Source: Strongylocentrotus purpuratus (Eukaryota; Echinodermata; Echinoidea; Camarodonta; Strongylocentrotidae). Taken from it: a stretch of DNA of 64,000 nt. Each line of letters opens with the position of its first letter. Position 1 is the first letter of the stretch. Below, in pieces: positions 44,520 through 59,916 of the stretch. Made by a program: the position numbers and the translations under genes. The stretch is from the NCBI RefSeq assembly GCF_000002235.5, contig NW_022145603.1, forward strand, positions 33,038,445-33,102,444, read 5' to 3'. The notes beneath the pieces were generated by a model. The model was not told where the DNA came from, made no database searches, and saw only the letters and a program-made list of their open reading frames with translations.

Positions 44520-47500
44520 CAACTGGTGGTAAAAGGATGTACATGCACCCACATCACACAGCTCTCTGCACTCTTTTAAAACATAACCACCCCCCTCCCC
44601 TACAAACAGGAGTAATCTAATATCAGCTGGAGGTAAAAGGATGTACTTGCACCCACATCACACAACTCTCTGCACTCTTCCCAAACATGACAACCCCCCC
44701 CCCCCCTCCCATCAGGTGTTATCTAATATCAGCTGGTGGTAAAAGGATGTACGTCCACCCACATCACACAGCTCTCTGCATTCTTCTCAAACATGAGAAC
44801 CTCCCCCTGCCTCCCCCCTGCCCCCCCCCCCCTACACACAGGTGTAATCATATATCAGCTGGTGGTAAAAGGATGTACTTGCACCCACATCATACAACTC
44901 TCTGCACTCTTCCCAAACATGACAACCCCCCCCCCCTCCCATCAGGTGTTATCTAATATCAGCTGGTGGTAAAAGGATGTACGTCCACCCACATCACACA
45001 GCTCTCTGCATTCTTCTCAAACATGAGAACCTCCCCCTGCCTCCCCCCACCCCTCCCCCTACACACAGGTGTAATCATATATCAGCTGGTGGTAAAAGGG
45101 TGTTGTGCACCCACATCACACAGCTCTCTGCACCCTTCTCTCAAACATGACGACCATCACCCCCCCCCCCCCTACACACAGGGTAATCATATATCAGCTG
45201 GTGGTAAAAGGGTGTTGTGCACCCACATCACACAACTCTCTGCACTCTTCTCAACATGACAACCCCCCCCCCCCTACAATCAGGTGTAATTATCTATCAG
45301 CTGGTGGTAAAAGGGTGTTGTGAACCCACATCACACAGCTCTCTCTGCACTCTTCTCAAACATGACAACCCCCCCCCCCCCCCCCCTCCCCTCAGGTGTT
45401 ATCTAATATCAGCTGGTGGTAAAAGGATGTAAGTCCACCCACATCACACAGCACTCGGCACATTTCTGAAACATGACAACCCCCCCCCCCCCCTAAACAC
45501 AGGTGTAATCTGATATCAGCTGGTGGTAAAAGGATGTACGTCCACCCACATCACACAGCTCTCTGCAACCTCCTCAAACATGACAACCTCCCCCTTTCCC
45601 TACACACAGGTGTAATCATATTTTAGCTGGTGTTAAAAGGGTGTTGTGAACCCACATCACTCAGCTCTCTGCACTCTTCTCAAACATGACAAACTCCCCC
45701 TGCCTCCCCCCCCCCCCCTCCCCTACACACAGGTGTAATGATATATCAGCTGGTGGTAAAAGGGTGTTGTGAAACGACACATCACACAGCTCTCTGCACT
45801 CTTCTCAAACATGACAACCTCCCCCCTAACTCCCCACCCCCCCCCCCCCCCCCCCTACACACAGGTGAAATGATATATCAGCTGGTGGTAAAAGGGTGTT
45901 GTGAAACCACATCACACAGCTCTCTGCACTCTTCTCAAACATGACAACCTCCCCCTGCCTCCCCCCCCCCCCCCTCCCCTCAGGTGTTATCTAATATCAG
46001 CTGGTGGTAAAGGATGTAAGTCCACCCACATCACACAGCACTCTGCACTTTTCTGAAACATGACAACCCCCCCCCCCTAAACACAGGTGTAATCTTATAT
46101 CAGCTGGTGGTAAAAGGGTGTATGTGCACCCACATCAAACAGCTCATCATCCGACTCATCGAGCGACTTACTGCTTTGCTTCGGCACTGACTTTATTTTC
46201 ATCATTTTCCTCAAGCCTACGCACCATCATTGCGTGAGCCCCTTCCTTCATGTTCAACTCTCTTCAGCTTCATTGGACTTTCTGCACCATTTCCATTGTC
46301 GTAAGCTCTATTTATTCATTTCATTTATTCATCATATGTCCATCGCATTTATCGCATCTGTGAATTGTATCGCAATTCAGCCTTTCAAGGGTACGAAGAT
46401 ATTTTTCAAAAAACCTTGAATTATTCATGTTTATTCTCATCCACTACCATTCAATGTAACTGCTTGTAATATTCCCATTTACCATTCATGCGATTCCGAC
46501 TGAATCATTAATTTGCTTGATTGCTTGACTACAATTACAATAGTAAAAGGATGTACGTGCACCCACATCACACAAATCTCAGCACTCTTCTCAAACATGA
46601 CAACCTCCCCCTGCCCCCCCCCCCCCCACTACACACAGGTGTAATCATATATCAGCTGGTGGTAAAAGGGTGTTGTGAACCCAAATCACACAGCTCTCTG
46701 CACCCTTCTCAAACATGACAACCCCCCCCCCCTCCTACACACAGGTGTTATCATATATCAGCTGGTGGTAAAAGGGTGTTTTGAACCCACATCACACAGC
46801 TCTCTGCATCCTTCTCAAACATAACCCCCCCCCCCCTCCCCCCCCCCCCCCTACACACAGGTGTTATCATATATCAGCTGGTGGTAAAAGGGTGTTGTGA
46901 ATCCTCATCACACAGCTCTCTGCACCCTTCTCTAACATGACAACCCCCCCCCCCCCCTACACACAGGTGTAATCATATCAGCTGGTGGTAAAAGGGTGTT
47001 GTGAAAACACATCACAAAGCTCTCTGCACTCTTCTTAAACATGACAACCTCCCCCTGCCTCCCCTACACACATGTGTTATCTTATATCAGCTGGTGGTAA
47101 AAGGGTGTAAGTGCACCCACATCACAACAGCTCTCTGCAGTCTGCACTCTTCTCAAACATGACCCCCCCCCCCCCCCCCACTTTCAAACATGTGTTATCT
47201 TATATCAGCTGGTGGTAAAAGTGTGTTGTGAACCCACATCACTCAGCTCTCTGCTTTTTTCTCAACATGATGACCCCCCCCCCCTTACACACATGTGTTA
47301 TCTTATATGTATTATCTTATATCAGCTGGTGGTAAAAGGGTGTTGTGAACCCACATCACTCAGCTCTCTGCTTTTTTCTCAAACATGATGACCCCCCCCC
47401 CCCCCTTACACACATGTGTTATCTTATATGTGTTATCTTATATCAGCTGGTGGTAACGGGTGTTGTGAACCCACATCACACAGCTCTCTGCACTCTTCTC

Positions 47501-50500
47501 AAACATGACAACTTCCCCCTGCCTCCCCTACACACATGTGATATCTTATATCAGCTGGTGGTAAACGGGTGTTGTGAACCCGCATCACACAGCTCTCTGC
47601 ACTCTTCTCAAACATGACAACTTCCCCCTGCCTCCCCTACACACATGTGATATCTTATATCAGCTGGTGGTAAAAGGGTGTTGTGAACCCACATCACTCA
47701 GCTCTCTACACTCTTCTCAATCATGATGACCCCCCCCCCCCCCCTTACACACATGTGTTATCTTATATCAGCTGGTGGTAAAAGGGTGTTGTGAACCCAC
47801 ATCACTCAGCTCTCTACACTCTTCTCAATCATGATGACCCCCCCCCCCCTTACACACATGTGTTATCTTATATCAGCTGGTGGTAAAGGGTGTTGTGAAC
47901 CCACATCACACAGCTCTCTGCATTCTTCGCAAACATGATGACCCCCCCCCCCCCCCTTACACACATGTGTTATCTTATATCAGCTGGTGGTAAACGGGTG
48001 TTGTGAACCCACATCACACAGCTCTCTGCACTCTTCTCAAACATGACAACTTCCCCCTGCCTCCCCTACACACATGTGATATCTTATATCAGCTGGTGGT
48101 AAACGGGTGTTGTGAACCAATTTCACACAGCTCTCTGCATTCTTCGCAAACATGATGACCCCCCCCCCCCCCCCTTACACACATGTGTTATCTTATATCA
48201 GCTGGTGGTAAAAGGGTGTTGTGAACCCACATCACACAGCTCTCTGCATTCTTCGCAAACATGATGACCCCCCCCCCCCCTTACACACATGTGTTATCTT
48301 ATATCAGCTGGTGGTAAAAGGGTGTTGTGAACCCACATCACTCAGCTCTCTGCATTCTTCTCAAACATGACAACCATCCCTGCCCCCTACACACATGTGT
48401 TTATCTTATATCAGCTGGTGGTAAAAGGGTGTTGTGAACCCACATCACACAGCTCTCTGCATTCTTCGCAAACATGATGACCCCCCCCCCCCCCCTTACA
48501 CACATGTGTTATCTTATATCAGCTGGTGGTAAAAGGGTGTTGTGAACCCACATCACACAGCTCTCTGCATTCTTCGCAAACATGATGACCCCCCCCCCCC
48601 CCCCTTACACACATGTGTTATCTTATATCAGCTGGTGGTAAAAGGGTGTTGTGAACCCACATCACACAGCTCTCTGCATTCTTCGCAATCATGATGACCC
48701 CCCCCCCCCCCTTACACACATGTGTTATCTTATATCAGCTGGTGGTAAAAGGGTGTTGTGAACCCACATCACACAGCTCTCTGCATTCTTCGCAAACATG
48801 ATGACCCCCCCCCCCCCCTTACACACATGTGTTTATCTTATATCAGCTGGTGGTAAAAGGGTGTTGTGAACCCACATCACTCAGCTCTCTGCATTCTTCT
48901 CAAACATGACAACCATCCCTGCCCCCTACACACAGGTGTATTCATATATCAGCTGGTGGTAAAAGGGTGTTGTGAACCCACATCACACAGCTCTCTGCAT
49001 TCTTCGCAAACATGACAACCATCCCTGCCCCCTACACACAGGTGTATTCATACATGTATATCAGCTGGTGGTAAAAGGGTGTTGTGAACCCACATCACAC
49101 AGCTCTCTGCATTCTTCGCAAACATGACAACATCCCTGCCCCCTAAACACAGGTGAATTCATGTATCAGCTGGTGGTAAAAGGGTGTTGTGAACCCACTT
49201 CACACAGCTCTCTGCACTCTTCTCAAACATGACAACTTCCCCCTGCCTCCCCTACACACAAGTGTTATCTTATATCAACTGGTAGTAAAAGGGTGTTGTG
49301 AACCCACATCACACAGCTCTCTGCATTCTTCTCAAACATGACAACTTCCCCCCTGCCTCCCCTACACACATGTGTTATCTTATATCAGCTGGTGGTAAAC
49401 GGGTGTTGTGAACCCACATCACACAGCTCTCTGCATTCTTCTCAAACATGACAACCATCCCTGCCCCCTACACACAGGTGTATTCATACATGTATATCAG
49501 CTGGTGGTAAAAGGGTGTTGTGAACCCACATCACACAGCTCTCTGCATTCTTCGCAAACATGACAACAATCCCTGCCCCCTAAACACAGGTGAATTCATA
49601 TACATGTATCAGCTGGTGGTAAAAGGGTGTTGTGAACCCACTTCACACAGCTCTCTGCACTCTTCTCAAACATGACAACTTCCCCCTGCCTCCTCTACAC
49701 ACAAGTGTTATCTTATATCAACTGGTGGTAAAAGGGTGTTGTGAACCCACTTCACACAGCTCTCTGCACTCTTCTCAAACATGACAACTTCCCCCTGCCT
49801 CCCCTACACACATGTCTTATCTTATATCAGCTGGTGGTAAACGGGTGTTGTGAACCCACATCACACAGCTCTCTGCACTCTTCTCAACATGACAACTTCC
49901 CCCTGCCTCCCCTACACACATGTGTTATCTTATATCAGCTGGTGGTAAAAGGGTGTTGTGAACCAATTTCACACAGCTCTCTGCACTCTTCTCAAAGATG
50001 ACAACCTCCACCTGCCCCCCCCCCCTACACACAGGTACAGTATAATCATATATCAGCTGGTGGTAAAAGGTTGTTGTGAACCCACATCACTCAGCTCTCT
50101 ACACTCTTCTCAAACATGACAACAATCCCTGCCCCCTACACACAGGTGTATTCATATATCAGCTGGTGGTAAAAGGGTGTTGTGAACCCATTTCACACAG
50201 CTCTCTGCACTCTTCTCAAAGATGTCAACCGCCCTCTGCTCCCAACCCCCCCCCCCCCCCCCCCCCACTTCCCCTACACACAGGTATAATCATATTTCAG
50301 CTAGTGGTAAAAGGGTGTTGTGAACCCTTTTCACACAGCTCTCTGCACTCTTCTCAAACATGACAACTTCCCCCTGCCTCCCCTACACACATGTGTTATC
50401 TTATATCAGCTGGTGGTAAAAGGGTGTTGTGAACCCACATCACACAGCTCTCTGCACTCTTCTCAAAGATGACAACAATCCCTGCCCCCTACACACATGT

Positions 50501-53500
50501 GTTATCTTATATCAGCTGGTGGTATAAGGGTGTTGTGAACCCACATCACGCAGCTCTCTGCACTCTTCTCAAAGATGACAACAATCCCTGCCCCCTACAC
50601 ACATGTGTTATCTTATATCAGCTGGTGGTATAAGGGTGTTGTGAACCCACATCACGCAGCTCTCTGCACTCTTCTCAAACATGATGACCCCCCCCCCCCC
50701 CTCTTTACACACATGTGTAATCATATATCAGCTGGTGGTAAAAGGGTGTTATGAACCCACATCACGCAGCTCTCTGCACTCTTCTCAAACATGATGACCC
50801 CCCCCCCCCCCCCTCTTTACACACAGGTGTATTCATATATCAGCTGGTGGTAAAAGGGTGTTTGTGAACCCACATCACACAGCTCTCTGCATTCTTCTCA
50901 AACATGACAACAATCCCTGCCCCCCTACACACAGCTGTATTCATATATCACCTGGTGGTAAAAGGGTGTTGTAAACCCACATCACACAGCTCTCTGCACT
51001 CTTCTCAAACATGACAACTTCCCCCTGCCTCCCCTACACACATGTGTAATCTTATATCAGCTGTAGGTAAAAGGGTGTTGTGAACCCATTTCACACAGCT
51101 CTCTGCACTCTTCTCAAAGATGTCAACCGCCCTCTGCTCCCCAACCCCCCCCCCCCCCCCTTCCCCTACACACAGGTATAATCATATTACAGCTAGTGGT
51201 AAAAGGGTGTTGTGAACCCATTTCACACAGCTCTCTGCACTCTTCTCAAACATGACAACTTCCCCCTGCCTCCCCTACACACAAGTGTTATCTTATATCA
51301 ACTGGTAGTAAAAGGGTGTTGTGAACCCTCATCACACAGCTCTCTGCACTCTTCTCAAAGATGACAACCTCCACCTGCCCCCCCCCCCTACACACAGGTA
51401 CAGTATAATCATATATCAGCTGGTGGTAAAAGGGTGTTGTGAACCCACATCACTCAGCTCTCTACACTCTTCTCAAACATGATGACCCCCCCCCCCTTAC
51501 ACACATGTGTTATCTTATATCAGCTGGTGGTAAAAGGGTGTTGTGAACCCATTTCACACAGCTCTTTGCACTCTTCTCAAAGATGTCAACCGCCCTCTGC
51601 TCCCCAACCCCCCCCCCCCCCCTTCCCCTACACACAGGTATAATCATATTTCAGCTGGTGGTAAAAGGGTGTTGTGAACCCACATCACTCAGCTCTCTGC
51701 ACTCTTCTCAAACATGATGACCCCCCCCCCCCCCTTACACACATGTGTTATCTTATATCAGCTGGTGGTAAAAGGGTGTTGTGAACCCACATCACACAGC
51801 TCTCTGCATTCTTCTCAAACATGACAACCATCCCTGCCCCCTACACACAGGTGTATTCATACATGTATATCAGCTGGTGGTAAAAGGGTGTTGTGAACCC
51901 ACATCACACAGCTCTCTGCATTCTTCGCAACATGACAACAATCCCTGCCCCCTAAACACAGATGAATTCATATATCAGCTGGTGGTAAAAGGGTGTTGTG
52001 AACCCACTTCACACAGCTCTCTGCACTCTTCTCAAACATGACAACTTCCCCCTGCCTCCCCTACACACAAATGTTATCTTATATCAACTGGTAGTAAAAG
52101 GGTGTTGTGAACCCACATCACACAGCTCTCTGCACTCTTCTCAAACATGACAACTTCCCCCTGCCTCCCCTACACACATGTGTAATCTTATATCAGCTGG
52201 TGGTAAAAGGGTGTTGTGGACCCATTTCACACAGCTCTCTGCACTCTTCTCAAAGATGACAACCTCCACCTGCCCCCCCCCCCCCTACACACAGGTACAG
52301 TATAATCATATATCAGCTGGTGGTAAAAGGGTGTTGTGAACCCACATCACACAAGCTCTCTACACTCTTCTCAAACATGACAACAATCCCTGCCCCCTAC
52401 ACACAGGTGTATTCATATATCAGCTGGTGGTAAAAGGGTGTTGTGAACCCACATCACACAGCTCTCTGCACTCTTCTCAAACATGACACTTCCCCCTGCC
52501 TCCCCTACACACATGTGTTATCTTATATCAGCTGGTGGTAAAAGGGTGTTGTGAACCCACATCACACAGCTCTCTGCACTCTTCTCAAAGATGACAACAA
52601 TCCCTGCCCCCTACACACATGTGTTATCTTATATCAGCTGGTGGTATAAGGGTGTTGTGAACCCACATCACGCAGCTCTCTGCACTCTTCTCAAACATGA
52701 TGACCCCCCCCCCCCCCCTCTTTACACACATGTGTAATCATATATCAGCTGGTGGTAAAAGGGTGTTATGAACCCACATCACACAGCTCTCTGCATTCTT
52801 CTCAAACATGACAACCATCCCTGCCCCCTACACACAGGTGTATTCATATACATGTATCAGCTGGTGGTAAAAGGGTGTTGTGAACCCACATCACACAGCT
52901 CTCTGCATTCTTCTCAAACATGACAACAATCCCTGCCCCCTACACACAGGTGTATTCATATATCAGCTGGTGGTAAAAGGGTGCTGTGAACCCACATCAC
53001 ACAGCTCTCTGCACTCTTCTCAAACATGACAAGTTCCCCCTGCCTCCCCTACACACATGTGTCATCTTATATCAACTGGTAGTAAAAGGGTGTTATGAAC
53101 CCACATCACACAGCTCTCTTGCACTCTTCTCAAACATGAGAGCCCCCGCCTGCCTCCCCACCCAATCCCCCCCCCCCCCTACACACAGGTGTATTCATAT
53201 ATCAGCTGGTGGTAAAAGGGTGTTGTGAACCCACATCACACAGCTCTCTTGCACTCTTCTCAAACATGAGAGCCCCCGCCTGCCTCCCCACCCCCCTACA
53301 CACATGTGTTCTCTTATATCAGCTGGTGGTAAAAGGGTGTTGTGAACCCACATCACGCAGCTCTCTGCACTCTTCTCAAACATGACGACCCCCCCCCCCC
53401 CCCCCCCCCACTTTCAAACATGTGTTATCTTATATCAGCTGGTGGTAAAAGGGTGTAAGTGCACCCACATCACACAGCTCTCTGCACTCTTCTCAAACAT

Positions 53501-56500
53501 GACGACCCCCCTCCCCCCCCCCCCCCCCCCCCACTTTCAAACATGTGTTATCTTATATCAGCTGGTGGTAAAAGGGTGTTGTGAACCCACATCACACAGC
53601 TCTCTACACTCTTCTCAAACATGACAACTTCCCCCGGCCTCCCCTACACACATGTGTTATCTTATATCAGCTGGTGGTAAAAGGGTGTTGTGAACCCACA
53701 TCACACAGCTCTCTCAACTCTTCTCAACTATGAAAACCATCCCTGCCCCCTACACACATGTGTAATCATATATCAGCTGGTGGTAAAAGGGTGTTGTGAA
53801 CCCACATCACACAGCTCTCTGCATTCTTCTCAAACATGACAACCATCCCTTCCCCCTACACACAGGTGTATTCATATATCAGCTGGTGGTAAAAGGGTGT
53901 TGTGAACCCACATCACACAGCTCTCTGCACTCTTCTCAAACATGACAACTTCCCCCTGCCTCCCCTCGAACATGTGTTATCTTATATCAGCTGGTGGTAA
54001 AAGGGTGTTGTGAACCCACATCACACAGCTCTCTACACTCTTCTCAAACATGACAACTTCCCCCTGCCTCCCCTACACACATGTGTAATCTTATATCAGC
54101 TGGTGGTAAAAGGGTGATGTGAACCCGCATCACACAGCTCTCTGCACTTTTCTCAAACATGATGACCCCCCCCCCCCCCCTTACACACATGTGTTATCTT
54201 ATATCAGCTGGTGGTAAAAGGTGTTGTGAACCCGCATCACACAGCTCTCTGCACTCTTCTCAAACATGACAACTTCCCCCTGCCTCCCCTACACACATGT
54301 GTTATCTTATATCAGCTGGTGGTAAAGGGTGTTGTGAACCCGCATCACACAGCTCTCTGCACTCTTCTCAAAGATGACAACCTCCACCTGCCCCCCCCCC
54401 CCTACACACAGGTACAGTATAATCATATATCAGCTGGTGGTAAAAGGGTGTTGTGAACCCACATCACTCAGCTCTCTGCACTCTTCTCAAACATGATGAC
54501 CCCCCCCCCCCCCTTACACACATGTGTTATCTTATATCAGCTGGTGGTAAAAGGGTGTTGTGAACCCGCATCACACAGCTCTCTGCACTCTTCTCAAACA
54601 TGACAACTTCCCCCTGCCTCCCCTACACACATGTGTTATCTTATATCAGCTGGTGGTAAAGGGTGTTGTGAACCCACATCACATAGCTCTCTGCACTCTT
54701 CTCAAACATGATGACCCCCCCCCCCCCCCCCCCCCCCTTTACACACATGTGTAATCATATATCAGCTGGTGGTAAAAGTGTGTTGTGAACCCACATCACA
54801 CAGCTCTCTGCATTCTTCTCAAACATGACAACCATCCCTGCCCCCTACACACAGGTGTATTCATATATCAGCTGGTGGTAAAAGGGTGTTGTGAACCCAC
54901 ATCACACAGCTCTCTGCATTCTTCTCAAACATGACAACAATCCCTGCCCCCTACACACAGGTGTATTCATATATCAGCTGGTGGTAAAAGGGTGTTGTGA
55001 ACCCACATCACACAGCTCTCTGCAATCTTCTCAAACATGACAACTTCCCCCTGCCTCCCCTACACACATGTGTCATCTTATATCAACTGGTAGTAATCGG
55101 GTGTTAAGAACCCACATCACACAGCTCTCTGCACTCTTCTCAAACATGAGAGCCCCCGCCTGCCTCCCCACCCCATCCCCCCCCCCCCCTACACACAGGT
55201 GTATTCATATATCAGCTGGTGGTAAAAGGGTGTTGTGAACCCACATCACACAGCTCTCTCCACTCTTCTCAAACATGAGAACCTGCCCCTGCCCTCCCCC
55301 CCCCCCCCTACACACATGTGTTCTCTTATATCAGCTGGTGGTAAAAGGGTGTTGTGAACCCACATCACGCAGCTCTCTGCACTCTTCTCAAACATGATGA
55401 CCCCCCCCCCCCCCCCCCCACTTTCAAACATGTGTTATCTTATATCAGCTGGTGTAAAAGGGTGTTGTGAACCCACATCACTCAGCTCTTTGCACTCTTC
55501 TCAAACATGATGACCCCCCCCCCCCCCCCCCCCTCTTTACACACATGTGTAATCATATATCAGCTGGTGGTAAAAGTGTGTTGTGAACCCACATCACACA
55601 GCTCTCTGCATTCTTCTCAAACATGACAACCATCCCTGCCCCCTACACACAGGTGTATTCATATATCAGCTGGTGGTAAAAGGGTGTTGTGAACCCACAT
55701 CACACAGCTCTCTGCATTCTTCTCAAACATGACAACAATCCCTGCCCCCTACACACAGGTGTATTCATATATCAGCTGGTGGTAAAAGGGTGTTGTGAAC
55801 CCACATCACACAGCTCTCTGCACTCTTCTCAAACATGACAACTTCCCCCTGCCTCCCCTACACACATGTGTCATCTTATATCAACTGGTAGTAATCGGGT
55901 GTTAAGAACCCACATCACACAGCTCTCTGCACTCTTCTCAAACATGAGAGCCCCCACCTGCCTCCCCACCCCATCCCCCCCCCCCTACACACAGGTGTAT
56001 TCATATATCAGCTGGTGGTAAAAGGGTGTTGTGAACCCACATCACACAGCTCTCTCCACTCTTCTCAAACATGAGAACCTGTCCCTGCCCTCCCCCCCCC
56101 CCCTACACACATGTGTTCTCTTATATCAGCTGGTGGTAAAAGGGTGTTGTGAACCCACATCACGCAGCTCTCTGCACTCTTCTCAAACATGATGACCCCC
56201 CCCCCCCCCCCCACTTTCAAACATGTGTTATCTTATATCAGCTGGTGGTAAAAGGGTGTTGTGAACCCACATTACACAGCTCTCTTCATTCTTCTCAAAC
56301 ATGACAACTTCCCCCTGCCTCCCCTACACACATGTGTAATCTTATATCAGCTGGTGGTAAAAGGGTGTTGTGAACCCGCATCACACAGCTCTCTGCACTT
56401 TTCTCAAATATGATGACCCCCCCCCCCCCCCCCCCCCCCCCTTACACACATGTGTTATCTTATATCAGCTGGTGGTAAAAGGGTGTTGTGAACCCACATC

Positions 56501-59500
56501 ACACAGCTCCCTACACTCTTCTCAAACATGACAACTTCCCCCTGCCTCCCCTACACACATGTGTAATCTTATATCAGCTGGTGGTAAAAGGGTGTTGTGA
56601 ACCCGCATCACACAGCTCTCTGCACTTTTCTCAAACATGATGACCCCCCCCCCCCCTTACACACATGTGTAATCTTATATCAGCTGGTGGTAAAAGGGTG
56701 TTGTGAACCCACATCACACAGCTCTCTGCACTCTTCTCAAACATGACAACTTCCCCCCTGCCTCCCCTACACACATGTGTTATCTTATATCAGCTGGTGG
56801 TAAAAGGGTGTTGTGAACCCACATCACACAGCTTTCTACACTCTTCTCAAACATGACAACGTCCCCCTGCCTCCCCTACACACATGTGTTATCTTATATC
56901 AGCTGGTGGTAAAAGGGTGTTGTGAACCGACATCACACAGCTCTCTAAACTCTTCTCAACTATGAAAACCATCCCTGCCCCCTACACACAGGTGTATTCA
57001 TATATCAGCTGGTGGTAAAAGGGTGTTATGAACCCACATCACACAGCTCTCTGCACTCTTCTCAAACATAACAACTTCCCCCTGCCTCCCCTACACACAT
57101 GTGTCATCTTATATCAACTGGTAGTAAAAGGGTGTTATGAACCCACATCACACAGCTCTCTGCACTCTTCTCAAACATGACAACTTCCCCCTGCCTCCCC
57201 TACACACATGTGTAATCTTATATGAGCTTGTGGTAAAAGGGTGTTGTGAACCCACATCACACAGCTCTCTGCACTTTTCTCAAAGATGAGAACCTCCCCC
57301 TGCCCCCCCCCCCTACACACATGTGTAATCTTATATCAGCTGGTGGTAAAAGGGTGTAAGTGCACCCACATCACACAGCTCTCTGCACTCTTCTCAAACA
57401 TGACGACCCCCCCCCCCCCCCCCACTTTCAAACATGTGTTATCTTATATCAGCTGGTGGTAAAAGGGTGTTGTGAACCCACATCACTCAGATCTCTGCAC
57501 TCTTCTCAAACATGATGACCCCCCCCCCCCTTACACACATGTGTTATCTTATATCAGCTGGTGGTAAAAGGGTGTTGTGAACCCGCATCACACAGCTCTC
57601 TGCACTTTTCTCAAACATGACAACTTCCCCCTGCCTCCCCTACACACATGTGTAATCTTATATCAGCTGTAGGTAAAAGGGTGTTGTGAACCCACATCAC
57701 ACAGCTCCCTACACTCTTCTCAAACATGACAACTTCCCCCTGCCTCCCCTACACACATGTGTAATCTTATATCAGCTGGTGGTAAAAGGGTGTTGTGAAC
57801 CCGCATCACACAGCTCTCTGCACTTTTCTCAAACATGATGACCCCCCCCCCCCCCCCCCCCTTACACACATGTGTAATCTTATATCAGCTGGTGGTAAAA
57901 GGGTGTTGTGAACCCACATCACACAGCTCTCTGCACTCTTCTCAAACATGACAACTTCCCCCCTGCCTCCACTACACACATGTGTTATCTTATATCAGCT
58001 GGTGGTAAAAGGGTGTTGTGAACCCACATCACACAGCTTTCTACGCTCTTCTCAAACATGACAACTTCCCCTTGCCTCCCCTACACACATGTGTAATCTT
58101 ATATCAGCTGGTGGTAAAAGGGTGTTGTGAACCCACATCACACAGCTCTCTACACTCTTCTCAAACATGACAACGTCCCCCTGCCTCCCCTACACACATG
58201 TGTTATCTTATATCAGCTGGTGGTAAAAGGGTGTTGTGAACCGACATCACACAGCTCTCTAAACTCTTCTCAACTATGAAAACCATCCCTGCCCCCTACA
58301 CACAGGTGTATTCATATATCAGCTTGTGGTAAAAGGGTGTTATGAACCCACATCACACAGCTCTCTGCACTCTTCTCAAACATAACAACTTCCCCCTGCC
58401 TCCCCTACACACATGTGTCATCTTATATCAACTGGTAGTAAAAGGGTGTTATGAACCCACATCACACAGCTCTCTGCACTCTTCTCAAACATGACAACTT
58501 CCCCCTGCCTCCCCTACACACATGTGTAATCTTATATGAGCTTGTGGTAAAAGGGTGTTGTGAACCCACATCACACAGCTCTCTGCACTTTTCTCAAAGA
58601 TGAGAACCTCCCCCTGCCCCCCCCCCCTACACACATGTGTAATCTTATATCAGCTGGTGGTAAAAGGGTGTAAGTGCACCCACATCACACAGCTCTCTGC
58701 ACTCTTCTCAAACATGACGACCCCCCCCCCCCCCCCCCACTTTCAAACATGTGTTATCTTATATCAGCTGGTGGTAAAAGGGTGTTGTGAACCCACATCA
58801 CTCAGATCTCTGCACTCTTCTCAAACATGATGACCCCCCCCCCCCCTTACACACATGTGTTATCTTATATCAGCTGGTGGTAAAAGGGTGTTGTGAACCC
58901 ACATCACTCAGCTCTCTGCACTCTTCTCAAACATGACAACTCCCCCCCCCCCCCCCCCTCCTACACACAAGTGTTATCTTACATCAGCTGGTGGTAAAAG
59001 GGTGTAAGTGCACCCACATCACACAGCTCTCTGCACTCTTCTCAAACATGACGACCCCCCCCCCCCCCCCCCCCACTTTCAAACATGTGTTATCTTATAT
59101 CAGCTGGTGGTAAAAGGGTGTTGTGAACCCACATCACACAGCTCTCTGCACTCTTCTCAACTATGACGACCCCCCCCCCCCCCCCCCTTACACACATGTG
59201 TTATCTTATATCAGCTGGTGGTAAAAGGGTGTTGTGAACCCACATCACACAGCTCTCTGCACTCTTCTCAAACATGATGACCCCCCCCCCCCCCCCTTTA
59301 CAAACAGGTGTATTCATATATCAGCTGGTGGTAAAAGGGTGTTGTGAACTCACATCACACAACTTTCTGCACTCTTCTCAAAGATGACAACCTCCCCCTG
59401 CTCCCCCCCCCCCTTCCCCTACACACAGGTGTAATCATGTATCAGCTGGTGGTAAAAGGGTGTTGTAACCCACATCACACAGCTCTCTCAACTCTTATCA

Positions 59501-59890
59501 ACCATGACAACCATCCCTGCCCCCTACACACAGGTGTAATCATATATCAGCTGGTGGTAAAAGAGTGTTGTGAACCTATATCACACAGCTCTCTGCACTC
59601 TTCTCAAAGATGACAACAGCCCCCTGCTCCCCCACCCCCCCCCCCCCCTTCCCCTAGACACAGGTATAATCACATTTCAGCTGGTGGTAAAAGGGTGTTG
59701 TGAACCCATTTCACACAGCTCTCTGCACTCTTCTCAAAGATGACAACCGCCCCCTGCTCCCCCACCCCCCCCCCCCTTTCCCTACACACAGGTGTAATCT
59801 TATATCAGCTGGTGGTAAAAGGGTGTTGTGAATCCATATCACACAGCTCTTTGCACTCTTCTCAAACATGACACCCCCCCCCCCCCCCCC
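44520..59890 (+). repeat. 111-bp satellite array (about 130 units)
   Basis: The unit is ATATCAGCTGGTGGTAAAAG, GGTGTTGTGAACCCACATCA, CACAGCTCTCTGCACTCTTC, TCAAACATGACAAC, a variable segment, TACACACATGTGTTATCTT. The variable segment has three main forms: a C-run of 9-25, TTCCCCCTGCCTCCCC, or ATCCCTGCCCCC. The last usually goes with CAGGTGTATTCAT in place of CATGTGTTATCTT. The copy number is estimated as span divided by period. Early units (44,520-46,140) carry GGATGTACGTCCACCCACAT instead of GGTGTTGTGAACCCACAT. The array is interrupted once, at about 46,145-46,540. Confidence 0.95.
46145..46540. other. Non-satellite insert inside the array
   Basis: About 395 bases unlike the satellite start after CACATCAAACAGCTCATC and end at TACAATAG before the satellite resumes at TAAAAGGATG. 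No recognised domain, terminal repeat or tail. Confidence 0.6.
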
Positions 59891-59916
59891 TACAGACAAG
59901 TTTGTAGCTTATATCG

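Noticed and set aside
44520..59890. CRISPR array
   Set aside because: Units are near-identical along their whole length with no unique spacers, and the genome is eukaryotic.
44687..59899. Repeated open frames encoding YQLVVKGCCEPTSHSSLHSS-type peptides
   Set aside because: The 111-bp unit is divisible by three, so frames recur by arithmetic. They break at most C-runs and lie inside an API5 intron on the opposite strand.
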